In this document: positions 1 through 7,220 of the stretch, piece after piece
Position numbering within the stretch: position 1 is the first letter of the stretch
Layout: each line of letters opens with the position of its first letter
NCBI GenBank assembly: GCA_902475515.1
Contig: CABSAB010000022.1
Location: forward strand, 1-11,514
DNA from: an uncultured Eubacteriales bacterium
GTDB lineage: Bacteria; Bacillota; Clostridia; Oscillospirales; Oscillospiraceae
Length of the DNA stretch: 11,514 nucleotides
Reading direction: 5' to 3'
Made by a program: the position numbers and the translations under genes
Notes under the pieces: model-generated
Databases searched by the model: none
Told to the model about the DNA's origin: nothing
Seen by the model: the letters and a program-made list of their open reading frames with translations, nothing else

Positions 1-3
1 TAT

Positions 4-10
4 AAGGAGG
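4..10 (+). promoter_or_regulatory. Shine-Dalgarno site of leuD
   Basis: AAGGAGG lies nine bases before the ATG at 20. It touches the GTG at 11 directly, so it could not serve that codon. This decides the leuD start in favour of the ATG at 20. Confidence 0.75.
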
Positions 11-19
11 GTGACAGTC

Positions 20-517
20 ATGAAGATTTCTGGAAATGTACATAAATACGGTTCCAATGTGGATACCGACGTCATTATTCCCGCCCGTTATCTCAACGAG
101 CCGGACCATGCCGCCCTGGCGTCCCATTGCATGGAGGACATCGATGCGGCGTTCTCTGCCCGGGTAAAAGATGGCGATATCATGGTAGCAGACTGGAATT
201 TCGGCTGCGGTTCCTCCCGGGAGCATGCGCCTATTGCCATCAAGGCGAGCGGAATTTCTGTGGTTATTGCCTCCAGCTTTGCCCGAATTTTCTACCGCAA
301 CTGCATCAATATCGGCCTTCCCATCATGGAGTGCCCCGAAGCTGCGGCCGGGATTGCGGCAGGTGATCAGGTATCCGTGGATTTCGAGACAGGCGAGATC
401 GTCAATGAGACAAAAGGGGAGACCTACCACGCTGCGGCATTCCCGGAGTTTATCCAGGGCATCATTGAGGCGGGAGGACTGCTGAAGTCTCTCAAGGCCA
501 GAGGGCTGGCGGAGTAA
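20..517 (+). CDS. leuD: 3-isopropylmalate dehydratase small subunit
   Basis: Small (swivel-domain) subunit of isopropylmalate isomerase. With LeuC it converts 2-isopropylmalate to 3-isopropylmalate in cytosolic leucine biosynthesis. The 165-residue product has the typical length for the stand-alone LeuD/HacB family. It shows the N-terminal motif NVDTDVIIPARYL (residues 13-25) and the hallmark NFGCGSSREHAP (60-71), which helps form the substrate pocket over the iron-sulfur cluster held by LeuC. The start is the ATG at 20, nine bases after a strong Shine-Dalgarno site; a GTG at 11 is in frame but too close to it. leuB follows after a short gap, so the two are almost certainly co-transcribed, and leuC is expected just outside the window. 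Archaeal-type homoaconitase small subunits share these motifs, but the adjacent leuB favours leucine synthesis. Confidence 0.95.
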   Translation: MKISGNVHKYGSNVDTDVIIPARYLNEPDHAALASHCMEDIDAAFSARVKDGDIMVADWNFGCGSSREHAPIAIKASGISVVIASSFARIFYRNCINIGLPIMECPEAAAGIAAGDQVSVDFETGEIVNETKGETYHAAAFPEFIQGIIEAGGLLKSLKARGLAE

Positions 518-553
518 CTGAATTTGAGCCGCATATGAAAGGTGGAAGAACAT

Positions 554-1624
554 ATGAACTACAAAATTGCACTGATCCGCGGTGACGGCATTGGCCCCGA
601 GGTGGTTGGCGAAGCTGTCAAGGTGCTGGAAAAGATCGGTGAGAAATTTGGACATACCTTTACTTATACCGATGTGCTTCTGGGCGGCTGTGCTATCGAC
701 GAGTGTGGCAAGCCTTTCCCGGATGATACGGAGGAAAAGTGCAAAGCCTGTGATGCAGTGCTCCTTGGCGCAGTGGGCGGACCTAAGTGGGACTCCTGCC
801 CGGCGGACATCCGGCCCGAAAAGGGGCTGCTGGCCATCCGAAAGGCCCTGGGCCTGTATGCAAACCTGCGCCCCGCCACGCTGCGCCCTGCCTTGGCAGA
901 TGCGTCTCCCTTAAAAAAGGATACCGTGGACAAGGGCATCGATCTGATGATGGTCCGGGAACTCACCGGCGGCATCTACTTTGGAAAGCGGGACTGCTAC
1001 GACACAGAGGACCGTGGCGTGGAGTGCACAGACCTGATGGCATACTCCGAAAAGGAGATCGAGCGTATTGGCCGCCGGGCCTTTGAGCTGGCCCGCCTTC
1101 GCCGGAAAAAAGTCACCTCTGTGGACAAGGCCAATGTGCTTGAGACAAGCCGCCTGTGGCGCAGTGTGATGCACAAGCTTGCCAAAGAGTACAGTGATGT
1201 AGCCTACGAGGATATGCTGGTGGATAATACCGCCATGCAGATCGTCCGGGACCCCAGCCAGTTCGATGTGGTGGTGACGGAGAATATGTTCGGAGATATC
1301 CTCTCGGATGAGGCCTCCATGGTCACAGGGTCCATTGGGCTTCTGCCGTCAGCCTCCATCGGCGACACGGCCCCGGGCCTCTATGAGCCCATCCATGGGT
1401 CTGCGCCGGACATTGCGGGGCAGAACAAGGCCAACCCGATTGCGACGATTCTTTCCGTTGCCATGATGATGCGGTATTCCTTCCAACTGCCTGCGGAAGC
1501 GGATGCCATTGAGCATGCAGTGGATGCGGTGCTCTTTGAGGGCTGGCATACGGCGGATATTGCCGGAACGGGCGATCCCATTGGCACTGTGGAGATGGGA
1601 AAATTGATTTGCGATAAGATCTGA
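554..1624 (+). CDS. leuB: 3-isopropylmalate dehydrogenase
   Basis: NAD-dependent oxidative decarboxylation of 3-isopropylmalate to 2-oxoisocaproate, the third dedicated step of leucine synthesis. The product has 356 residues, normal for bacterial LeuB. It shows the N-terminal GDGIGPEV, then GAVGGPKWD, and RELTGGIYFG with the catalytic Tyr at about residue 142. The catalytic Lys is near 192 in VDKANVLETSRLWR. Metal-binding aspartates lie near 248 and 252 in ENMFGDILSDEAS, and the cofactor-loop segment EPIHGSAPDIAGQNKANP follows. The ATG at 554 is preferred because AGGTGG ends eight bases before it; an in-frame GTG at 542 lies inside that site. The gene sits 36 bp after leuD and is followed directly by a terminator, so it closes the leucine operon. 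Tartrate and isocitrate dehydrogenases are related, but the context and motifs favour LeuB. Confidence 0.96.
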   Translation: MNYKIALIRGDGIGPEVVGEAVKVLEKIGEKFGHTFTYTDVLLGGCAIDECGKPFPDDTEEKCKACDAVLLGAVGGPKWDSCPADIRPEKGLLAIRKALGLYANLRPATLRPALADASPLKKDTVDKGIDLMMVRELTGGIYFGKRDCYDTEDRGVECTDLMAYSEKEIERIGRRAFELARLRRKKVTSVDKANVLETSRLWRSVMHKLAKEYSDVAYEDMLVDNTAMQIVRDPSQFDVVVTENMFGDILSDEASMVTGSIGLLPSASIGDTAPGLYEPIHGSAPDIAGQNKANPIATILSVAMMMRYSFQLPAEADAIEHAVDAVLFEGWHTADIAGTGDPIGTVEMGKLICDKI

Positions 1625-1634
1625 TCGGCTTTTT

Positions 1635-1673
1635 CGGGCGCACTGCAAGTTTTCCTTGCGGCGCGCCCGTTTT
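1635..1673 (+). terminator. Intrinsic terminator of the leu operon
   Basis: A GC-rich hairpin begins 11 bases after the leuB stop. The outer arms CGGGCGC (1635-1641) and GCGCCCG (1663-1669) pair, and the inner arms GCAAG and CTTGC extend the stem around a T-rich loop. A T-run follows. Its position and form fit rho-independent termination after leuB. Confidence 0.85.
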
Positions 1674-1790
1674 ATTTCTGCATTGAATACTGCAAAAGAA
1701 GTTTTTTTGAAAAATTTTTGAAGGAGATCATGCTAGGGCACAAAACGAAAAATGAACGAAGCGTGGCGTGTGAATGCAAAAAATACTGCA

Positions 1791-1820
1791 TTGACAACAC
1801 AAATGCATCGAATTTATAGC
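1791..1820 (+). promoter_or_regulatory. Possible distal sigma-A promoter of the aminotransferase gene
   Basis: A perfect -35 hexamer TTGACA (1791-1796) is followed by a weak -10: either TTTATA at 16 bases or TATAGC at 18 bases spacing. It would form a tandem pair with the better promoter downstream. The poor -10 keeps confidence low. Confidence 0.35.
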
Positions 1821-1846
1821 AAAACAGAAAAAATTGAGAAAAAGAC

Positions 1847-1875
1847 TTGCATTTTTAAGGGCGCTGTCATATAAT
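1847..1875 (+). promoter_or_regulatory. Sigma-A promoter of the aminotransferase gene
   Basis: TTGCAT (1847-1852) and a perfect TATAAT (1870-1875) are separated by 17 bases. Transcription would start near 1882, giving a leader of about 50 bases with an AAGGAG ribosome-binding site. The surrounding DNA is AT-rich, as expected of a promoter. Confidence 0.7.
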
Positions 1876-1931
1876 GATTCAGAACGTGAAACGTATGTGA
1901 CATTTGTATCGAGATGAAGGAGCGAATTTGA

Positions 1932-3131
1932 ATGAAACCCCTGTCCAAACTTGCATCTGCTGTCCATGCTTCTTCCACCATGGCCATTGATTCTCTCTAT
2001 AAGAGTATGAAAGCCCAGGGGATCGATGTGGTGGGCTTTGGTGCCGGCGAGCCGGATTTTCCGACGCCGGACAATATTAAGAAGGCGGCCATCACGGCCC
2101 TCCGGGAGAATAAGACCAAATACACCGCTGCCTCGGGCATTATGGAGCTGAAGCAGGCGGTCTGCTACCGGATGCGGGAGGACTGCGGCCTTTCCTATCA
2201 GCCGGAGAATGTGCTCATTGCCTCCGGCGCTAAACATAATGTATACTTGGCAGTGCGGGCATTGGTGGATCCCGGCGATGAGGTGGTCATCCCGGCGCCC
2301 TATTGGGTCAGCTACAGCGAGATCGTTGCCATGTGCGGCGGTGTTCCCGTGATCGCCCAGACCAAGGAAGCAGATGAGTTCAAACTTACTCCCGAAGAAC
2401 TGGATGCAGCGATCACGGAAAAGACCAAGTGCGTGATGTTCAACAGCCCTTCCAACCCCACCGGCATGATGTATACGGCGGAGGAGCTTCGGGCGTTAGC
2501 AGAGGTTTGTATTCGGCGGGATGTGTATATCATTGCCGATGAGATCTACTATGAGTTGGTATATGACGGCAGAAAGTTCGTCTCTGTGGGCGCTCTGGGC
2601 GAGGATGTAAAGGAGCGCACCATCATTATCAACGGCGTCTCCAAGTCCTATGCCATGACCGGCTGGCGGATTGGCTACAGCCTGGCCCCGGCGCATATCA
2701 CCAAGGTCATGGCCAATTATGTGAGCCATTCCACAGCGGCTCCTTCGACCATTTCCCAGTGGGCGGCGGTGGAGGCCCTGACCGGCCCCCAGACCAAAGT
2801 GGAGGAAATGCGTAAAGCCTTTGAGGAGCGCCGGAATTATATGGTTTCCCGGGTGAATGCCATTCCCGGTGTCAGCTGTCTGATGCCTGAGGGTGCGTTC
2901 TATATTATGATGAACATTTCAAAGCTTTTGGGCAAGAAGATCCAGGGAGAGGTCATCGAAGACAGCGACAAATTTGCCCAGTTGCTTTTGGAGAAGGGCC
3001 TGGTGGCCGTGGTGCCTGGCAGTGGATTTGATGCGCCGCACTTTGTCCGCTGGAGCTATGCCACCTCCATGGACAACATCAAAGAGGGCATGGACCGGCT
3101 GGAACGCTTTTTGCAGCTGGTAGAAGCCTGA
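1932..3131 (+). CDS. Class I PLP-dependent aminotransferase, probably aspartate aminotransferase
   Basis: A 399-residue fold-type I aminotransferase that uses pyridoxal 5'-phosphate, probably interconverting aspartate and 2-oxoglutarate with oxaloacetate and glutamate in the cytosol. The N-terminus carries GFGAGEPDFPTP, typical of the AspB-like (I-gamma) aspartate aminotransferases. NSPSNPTG contributes the cofactor-binding Asn, ADEIYYELVYDG supplies the Asp that contacts the pyridine nitrogen, and SKSYAMTGWRIGY holds the Schiff-base Lys at residue 238. An Arg near the C-terminus (FVRWSYA) fits the alpha-carboxylate-binding arginine. The start is supported by AAGGAG upstream and a good promoter. 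It appears to be monocistronic: promoter in front, terminator-like hairpin behind. Substrate preference cannot be read from sequence; related enzymes act on aromatic amino acids, alanine or prephenate, so I give no gene symbol. Confidence 0.88.
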   Translation: MKPLSKLASAVHASSTMAIDSLYKSMKAQGIDVVGFGAGEPDFPTPDNIKKAAITALRENKTKYTAASGIMELKQAVCYRMREDCGLSYQPENVLIASGAKHNVYLAVRALVDPGDEVVIPAPYWVSYSEIVAMCGGVPVIAQTKEADEFKLTPEELDAAITEKTKCVMFNSPSNPTGMMYTAEELRALAEVCIRRDVYIIADEIYYELVYDGRKFVSVGALGEDVKERTIIINGVSKSYAMTGWRIGYSLAPAHITKVMANYVSHSTAAPSTISQWAAVEALTGPQTKVEEMRKAFEERRNYMVSRVNAIPGVSCLMPEGAFYIMMNISKLLGKKIQGEVIEDSDKFAQLLLEKGLVAVVPGSGFDAPHFVRWSYATSMDNIKEGMDRLERFLQLVEA

Positions 3132-3148
3132 TTTTTCTGCAAAAAGCG
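3105..3148 (+). repeat. 12-bp inverted repeat spanning the aminotransferase stop codon
   Basis: CGCTTTTTGCAG (3105-3116), inside the last codons of the aminotransferase gene, is perfectly complementary to CTGCAAAAAGCG (3137-3148), with a 20-base loop containing the stop codon. No T-run follows on the + strand, so this is not a standard terminator. It may be a 3' stability hairpin or chance. Confidence 0.5.
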
Positions 3149-3169
3149 GAAGAAATTAGCGCCTAGGAC

Positions 3170-3198
3170 TGGAAAAACGGGAAATAATCCGTTATAAT
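3170..3198 (+). promoter_or_regulatory. Possible sigma-A promoter of purB
   Basis: A perfect -10 TATAAT (3193-3198) has a 4-of-6 match to the -35 box, TGGAAA (3170-3175), at 17 bases spacing. Transcription would start near 3205, inside the left arm of the adjacent hairpin, so the new transcript would lack the full hairpin. Confidence 0.45.
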
Positions 3199-3199
3199 A

Positions 3200-3227
3200 T
3201 GCACGGACTTTTTGTCCGTGCATTTTT
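3200..3227 (+). terminator. Intrinsic terminator of the aminotransferase gene
   Basis: A perfect nine-base-pair stem, TGCACGGAC (3200-3208) and GTCCGTGCA (3214-3222), has a five-T loop and is followed by five Ts. It lies about 70 bases after the aminotransferase stop. Only one base separates it from a candidate -10 box, so terminator and purB promoter are interleaved. Confidence 0.8.
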
Positions 3228-3319
3228 CTGTTTCCAGGCAGGACAGATCAATGCGCAGCAGGCGAGGGCGGATGCTCTTGCCCTTTGGCCGTTTTCGGTC
3301 ACGGAATTTACAAAAACGA

Positions 3320-4789
3320 ATGCGCTGTGGCGCTTTGAAAGGATGGATCGTTATCAGTACTTCAGTATACGAAAGCCCGCTGTCCAGCCGATATGCCAGC
3401 CCGGAGATGCTCTACCTGTTTTCTCAGGATAAGAAATTCACGACATGGCGGCGGCTTTGGATCGCCCTGGCCCGTGCGGAGATGAGGCTTGGATTGCCTG
3501 TGACCCAGGCTCAGATCGATGAAATGGAGCAGCATAAGGATGACATCAATTATGATGTGGCCCGGGAGGAGGAGAAGCGCCTCCGTCACGACGTGATGGC
3601 CCATGTCCATGCCTATGGTGCGCAGTGCCCGAATGCCATGCCCATCATCCACCTGGGAGCCACCAGCTGCTATGTGGGAGATAACACCGATGTGATTCTC
3701 ATGAGGGAAGGGCTGGAGCTGATTCGGAAGCGGCTGGTGAATGTGATCAAGGTGCTCTCCGATTTTGCCGCTGAATATAAAGCACAGCCCACCTTGGGCT
3801 TTACTCACTATCAGCCGGCCCAGATGGTCACCGTGGGCAAACGCGCGACACTGTGGATCAACGAACTGCTGATGGACCTGGAGGAAGTGGAGTTCCGGCT
3901 TGGGACCCTGAAGCTTCTTGGCAGCAAGGGAACCACCGGCACCCAGGCCAGTTTCCTGGAGCTGTTCGACGGCGACCACGAAAAGGTCAAGGCCCTGGAG
4001 CGGATGATCGCGGAGGAAATGGGGTTTGATGGGGTAGTGCCCGTATCCGGGCAGACCTACTCCAGGAAGATGGATTCCGGGGTGATTTCCACTCTGTCCG
4101 GCATTGCCCAATCTGCAAGCAAATTTGCAAACGATATGCGCCTGCTGGCCCATATGAAGGAGATCGAGGAGCCCTTTGAGAAGAATCAGATCGGTTCCTC
4201 TGCCATGCCTTATAAGCGCAATCCCATGCGCTGCGAGCGCATCTGCGCTTTGGCACGGTATGTGATGGCCGATGTGCTCAATCCCCAGATCACCGCCGCC
4301 ACCCAGTGGTTTGAGCGGACGATTCCGCCAACAAGCGGCTCAGTGTGCCCGAGGCCCGAGGCTTTTTTGGCTGTGGACGCCATTTTGGGAATCTATCAGA
4401 ATGTAGCCTCCGGCCTGGTGGTCCACACCAAGGTCATAGAGAAGCATATTCTGGAGGAACTTCCGTTCATGGCTACAGAGAATATTATGATGGATGCGGT
4501 AAAACGGGGCGGCAACCGCCAGGACCTGCACGAGCAGATCCGGCTCCACTCCCTGGAGGCAGGAAAGAACGTGAAGGATCTGGGGCTCCCCAATAACCTC
4601 ATTGATCTCATCGCCGCCGACCCCATGTTCGGCATGACCAAGGAGGAGCTGACAGCACACCTGGAGCCCAGCCAATACATCGGCCGCTGCCCGGAGCAGG
4701 TAGAGGAGTTCCTGAAAGATTGTGTGCAGCCAGTGCTTGACCGGTATCAGGAGCTGCTTGGCAATGCCGAGGTGGAGCTGAAGGTGTGA
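3320..4789 (+). CDS. purB: Adenylosuccinate lyase
   Basis: Fumarase/aspartase-superfamily lyase that acts twice in purine synthesis: SAICAR to AICAR plus fumarate, and adenylosuccinate to AMP plus fumarate. Conserved similarity begins at YESPLSSRYASPEM (nt 3368 on). Visible motifs are TSCYVGDNTD (from about residue 115), THYQPAQ with a catalytic His near 163, and the superfamily signature SSAMPYKRNP (about 293-302). Length fits the longer clostridial form. The start is uncertain: the ATG at 3320 is the nearest in-frame one but has no good Shine-Dalgarno site, and in-frame ATGs also occur at 3212, 3251 and 3272. The sequence that looks like the natural N-terminus, MDRYQY from the ATG at 3343, is in another frame, which suggests a small insertion near 3361-3370. 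The gene has its own putative promoter and a terminator behind it. Function is secure; start is not. Confidence 0.9.
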   Translation: MRCGALKGWIVISTSVYESPLSSRYASPEMLYLFSQDKKFTTWRRLWIALARAEMRLGLPVTQAQIDEMEQHKDDINYDVAREEEKRLRHDVMAHVHAYGAQCPNAMPIIHLGATSCYVGDNTDVILMREGLELIRKRLVNVIKVLSDFAAEYKAQPTLGFTHYQPAQMVTVGKRATLWINELLMDLEEVEFRLGTLKLLGSKGTTGTQASFLELFDGDHEKVKALERMIAEEMGFDGVVPVSGQTYSRKMDSGVISTLSGIAQSASKFANDMRLLAHMKEIEEPFEKNQIGSSAMPYKRNPMRCERICALARYVMADVLNPQITAATQWFERTIPPTSGSVCPRPEAFLAVDAILGIYQNVASGLVVHTKVIEKHILEELPFMATENIMMDAVKRGGNRQDLHEQIRLHSLEAGKNVKDLGLPNNLIDLIAADPMFGMTKEELTAHLEPSQYIGRCPEQVEEFLKDCVQPVLDRYQELLGNAEVELKV

Positions 4790-4793
4790 TTTT

Positions 4794-4824
4794 GCGCCTT
4801 TCGTGACGAAAAACGCCTTTTTTA
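4794..4824 (+). terminator. Probable intrinsic terminator of purB
   Basis: An imperfect stem, GCGCCTTTCG (4794-4803) against CGAAAAACGC, with a short TGA loop, is followed by a run of six Ts. It begins five bases after the purB stop and ends just before the secD promoter. Internal mismatches weaken it. Confidence 0.55.
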
Positions 4825-4825
4825 T

Positions 4826-4854
4826 TTGACTTTACCGGTAAAAATCGATATAAT
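4826..4854 (+). promoter_or_regulatory. Strong sigma-A promoter of secD-secF
   Basis: TTGACT (4826-4831) and a perfect TATAAT (4849-4854) are separated by exactly 17 bases, a near-consensus housekeeping promoter. Transcription would start near 4861, leaving a leader of about 50 bases before secD. Confidence 0.85.
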
Positions 4855-4913
4855 TAACTTTATCTGTGCATGGGCCGTTTTTGGCTCAAAAGTATAGGAG
4901 GCACGAACGAGAT

Positions 4914-6242
4914 ATGAAGAAGAGTATCATCACCTATGTGGTTGTCGTAGCGCTGATTGCGCTGATGGCATGCACGGCGGCGTTTGGGCTGGATCTCGGA
5001 TTTGTGGAGCTCCCCAGCCTCGAGGACGGCGTGACGCTGGGCCTGGACCTGGTGGGCGGCTCTGAGATCACCTACGAGGCCGTGATCCCCGACGGTACGG
5101 CGGAGGGCGATATTTCAGACGGTATTGGCTCCGCTGTGACCATGCTCCGTCAGCGCCTGGACAGCCTGGGCTACTCCGAGGCTACAGTCACTAAGCAGGG
5201 AGACCGTCAGATCGTTGTGGACATCCCGGCGGTCTCGAATCCCGAGGAGGCCGCAAGCCAGATCGGTACCACAGCCATCGTGGAATTCCGCACCTCCGAT
5301 TATAATGCGGAGGAGGGGACCGGCATGGTCCTTACCGGCAGCGGCATCAGCGCCGCGAAAGCTGAGTATGGCGCTATTGATGAGACCGGTGTGCAGCAGT
5401 GGCACGTTGTGCTGGAGTTTACCAGCGAGGGACGTGCGCAGTTCACGGAGATGACCAAGCACGCGGCGGCCATGGCCAGCGGCGAGAACTATGTGGGCAT
5501 TTTCCTGGATGACAATATGATTTCTCAGCCCCAGGTGGGCTCTGAGCACGCCGCCACCGGCATCGACTCCGATTCTGCCCTCATTACTTTGGGCCAGTCC
5601 ACGGATTCCGAGTATGCCACCTATCTGGCGGATATCATCTCTGCCGGCCAGCTGCCCTTCACGCTGGAAAATGTGAAGATGGAGAGCGTCGGCGCTTCCC
5701 TGGGCGAGCGGAGCCTGGATACCAGTTTGCTCGCTGGCGCTATCGGTGTGGGCCTGGTGATCCTGTTTATGATCGGGTTCTACCGCCTGCCTGGGTTCAT
5801 TGCCAGCATTGCGCTGTTGTTTTACACGGTTTTGTTTATGGTGGTGATTTCCATTGCCAAGCTGAACCTGAGCCTGCCCGGCATTGCGGGTATTATCCTG
5901 ACCATCGGTATGGCCGTGGATGCGAATGTTATCATCTTTGAGCGTATCAAGGAGGAAATCGGGAACGGCAAGACCATCCGGGCCTCCATCGATTCCGGCT
6001 ATAAGCATGCGATGAGTGCCATCATTGACTCGAACGTTACCACCATTATTGCGGCGGTGGTCCTGTGGAAGCTGGGCACCGGCACTACGGTAGGATTTGC
6101 GAAGACGCTGTTCATCGGCGTTGTGCTGAGCATGATCGTAATGCTGTTTGTGAGCCGTATGATGATGAAGGGCCTTGTGGCCCTGGGTGCTACCAAGCCC
6201 GGCCTTTATGGCGCAAAAGTTTTTAAAAAGGAGGAGAACTAA
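4914..6242 (+). CDS. secD: Protein translocase subunit SecD
   Basis: RND-superfamily membrane protein that, with SecF, uses the proton motive force to help release and pull preproteins through SecYEG. The product has 442 residues. It has an N-terminal transmembrane helix (about 5-25), then the conserved GLDLVGGS (43-50) opening the extracytoplasmic P1 domain. A C-terminal block of about five helices starts near residue 265. It contains the SecD hallmark GMAVDANVIIFERI (332-345), whose Asp belongs to the proton-conducting site. The ATG at 4914 is chosen because AGGAGG (4896-4901) precedes it by 12 bases and MKKSIITYVVVV then forms a proper membrane anchor. An upstream in-frame ATG at 4866 would place charged residues before the helix. 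secF follows after one base, so the pair is co-transcribed; they are separate genes, unlike the fused secDF of Bacillus subtilis. Confidence 0.95.
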   Translation: MKKSIITYVVVVALIALMACTAAFGLDLGFVELPSLEDGVTLGLDLVGGSEITYEAVIPDGTAEGDISDGIGSAVTMLRQRLDSLGYSEATVTKQGDRQIVVDIPAVSNPEEAASQIGTTAIVEFRTSDYNAEEGTGMVLTGSGISAAKAEYGAIDETGVQQWHVVLEFTSEGRAQFTEMTKHAAAMASGENYVGIFLDDNMISQPQVGSEHAATGIDSDSALITLGQSTDSEYATYLADIISAGQLPFTLENVKMESVGASLGERSLDTSLLAGAIGVGLVILFMIGFYRLPGFIASIALLFYTVLFMVVISIAKLNLSLPGIAGIILTIGMAVDANVIIFERIKEEIGNGKTIRASIDSGYKHAMSAIIDSNVTTIIAAVVLWKLGTGTTVGFAKTLFIGVVLSMIVMLFVSRMMMKGLVALGATKPGLYGAKVFKKEEN

Positions 6243-6243
6243 A

Positions 6244-7158
6244 ATGGCTGAAAATAAGTTTAGCTTCGTAAAGCATTTTAAGATTTTCCTCATTGTTTCC
6301 CTGGTGCTGGTGATCACCGGCGTGGTAGGACTTGTAACGCTGCCCTTTGGGCTGAACCTGTTTAACATGGACGTGGACTTCCTGGGCGGCGTCACCATGA
6401 CCTATGACCTGGGAGAGAGCGTGGATACCAAGGCTGTGGAGGATTTGGCTGACGGTGTGCTGGAGGGCAAGCTTTCCAGCGTTACCACGGCCGGCAGCAC
6501 TGGGACACAGGTAGTGATCAAGAGCCTGTTTGTTCCCGTTGAGACCAGAGACGCGCTGACCACTGCGATCCAGGAGACCTATGCGGAGGCATCCGTGGTC
6601 TCCAGTTCCTCGGTCTCCGCTTCGGTCAGTGAGGACCTCCGGAACTCGGCACTGATCTCCGCTTTGGTCGCGGTGCTGTGTATGCTGGTGTATATCGGCA
6701 TCCGGTTCGATTTCCGCTCCGGCTTAGCGGCGATCGCGGCATTGTGCCATGACCTGCTGGTGATGCTTTCAGCCTATGTCATCTTCCGGATTCCCTTTAA
6801 TATCAACTTTATTGCAGCGGCGCTGACGATCCTGGGCTACTCCATCAATGCTACTATCGTGGTCTTTGACCGGGCCCGGGAGAACGCCAAGGCCAACCCC
6901 AAGGCGGACTTTGGCGATGTAATGGATGTGTCCATCCATCAGACCATGACCCGTTCCATTAACACCACCATCACCACCCTGCTGACCATCACGATGGTGA
7001 TCATTCTGGGTGTGACCTCCATTCGGAATTTCTGCTGGCCCCTGTTTGTGGGTGTGGTTGCAGGCTGCTATTCCTCTGTTTGCATTTCCGGCAATGTCTG
7101 GGTGCGGCTGAGAAAGATCGGCAAAAACCACGATGGCAAGGATGCGGCCAAGGCCTGA
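6244..7158 (+). CDS. secF: Protein translocase subunit SecF
   Basis: Partner of SecD in the proton-driven accessory complex of the Sec translocon in the cytoplasmic membrane. The product has 304 residues, usual for SecF. The first transmembrane helix is at about 14-34. VDFLGGV (44-50) matches the family's usual start of the small extracytoplasmic domain. A cluster of five helices follows from about residue 135, with GYSINATIVVFDRARE (198-213), the SecF counterpart of the SecD motif, and a conserved SINTTITTLLT stretch. The ATG at 6244 follows AAGGAGGAG at the end of secD with good spacing and starts one base after the secD stop. The gene ends in a lysine-rich tail and is followed by a clear terminator, so the operon appears to stop here. 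Confidence 0.95.
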   Translation: MAENKFSFVKHFKIFLIVSLVLVITGVVGLVTLPFGLNLFNMDVDFLGGVTMTYDLGESVDTKAVEDLADGVLEGKLSSVTTAGSTGTQVVIKSLFVPVETRDALTTAIQETYAEASVVSSSSVSASVSEDLRNSALISALVAVLCMLVYIGIRFDFRSGLAAIAALCHDLLVMLSAYVIFRIPFNINFIAAALTILGYSINATIVVFDRARENAKANPKADFGDVMDVSIHQTMTRSINTTITTLLTITMVIILGVTSIRNFCWPLFVGVVAGCYSSVCISGNVWVRLRKIGKNHDGKDAAKA

Positions 7159-7171
7159 TCCCCAGAACAGT

Positions 7172-7205
7172 AAAAGAGCTGTCTCAAAAGAGGCGGCTCT
7201 TTTTT
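7172..7205 (+). terminator. Intrinsic terminator of secD-secF
   Basis: AAAAGAGC (7172-7179) pairs with GCTCTTTT (7196-7203). An inner TCTC/GAGG stem closes around an AAAA loop, and a T-run follows. It lies 14 bases after the secF stop and isolates the sporulation operon from secDF transcription. Confidence 0.85.
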
Positions 7206-7220
7206 GCGCCTGATGACTCC

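Larger units (their letters stand above)
1674..1931. other. AT-rich intergenic region between the leu operon and the aminotransferase gene
   Basis: No convincing gene is visible here. The stretch is clearly richer in A and T than its surroundings. It holds two candidate sigma-A promoters in its second half and a nine-base direct repeat CTGCATTGA (starting near 1679 and 1787). It also holds a 29-codon reading frame at 1730-1819 that I do not accept as a gene. The last 50 or so bases are the presumed leader of the aminotransferase mRNA, with AAGGAG at about 1918-1923. Confidence 0.6.

Noticed and set aside
1730..1819. A 29-codon reading frame with AAGGAG close upstream and a CxCxxxC cysteine pattern (MLGHKTKNERSV and on).
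   Set aside because: The Shine-Dalgarno spacing is only three bases, no promoter precedes it after the leu terminator, it runs through a candidate promoter, and the AT-rich DNA can give such a frame by chance. It would need conservation to be believed.
1728..2237. Long open frame on the minus strand across the intergenic gap and the start of the aminotransferase gene.
   Set aside because: It is mostly antisense to a well-supported gene, shows no recognisable domain, and its remainder is AT-rich intergenic DNA.
3228..3342. Possible purine riboswitch or regulatory leader before purB.
   Set aside because: I see only a weak hairpin around 3261-3290 and none of the conserved junction or loop features of known purine riboswitches.
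3199..3432. A 77-codon plus-strand frame starting in the terminator hairpin and including MDRYQY.
   Set aside because: It begins inside the terminator stem and ends within conserved purB coding sequence. I treat its MDRYQY part as evidence for a purB frame problem, not as a separate gene.
5115..6398. A 427-codon open frame on the minus strand opposite secD and secF.
   Set aside because: It is the antisense shadow of GC-rich coding DNA, rich in His, Gln and Arg, with no recognisable family, and it crosses the secD/secF boundary.
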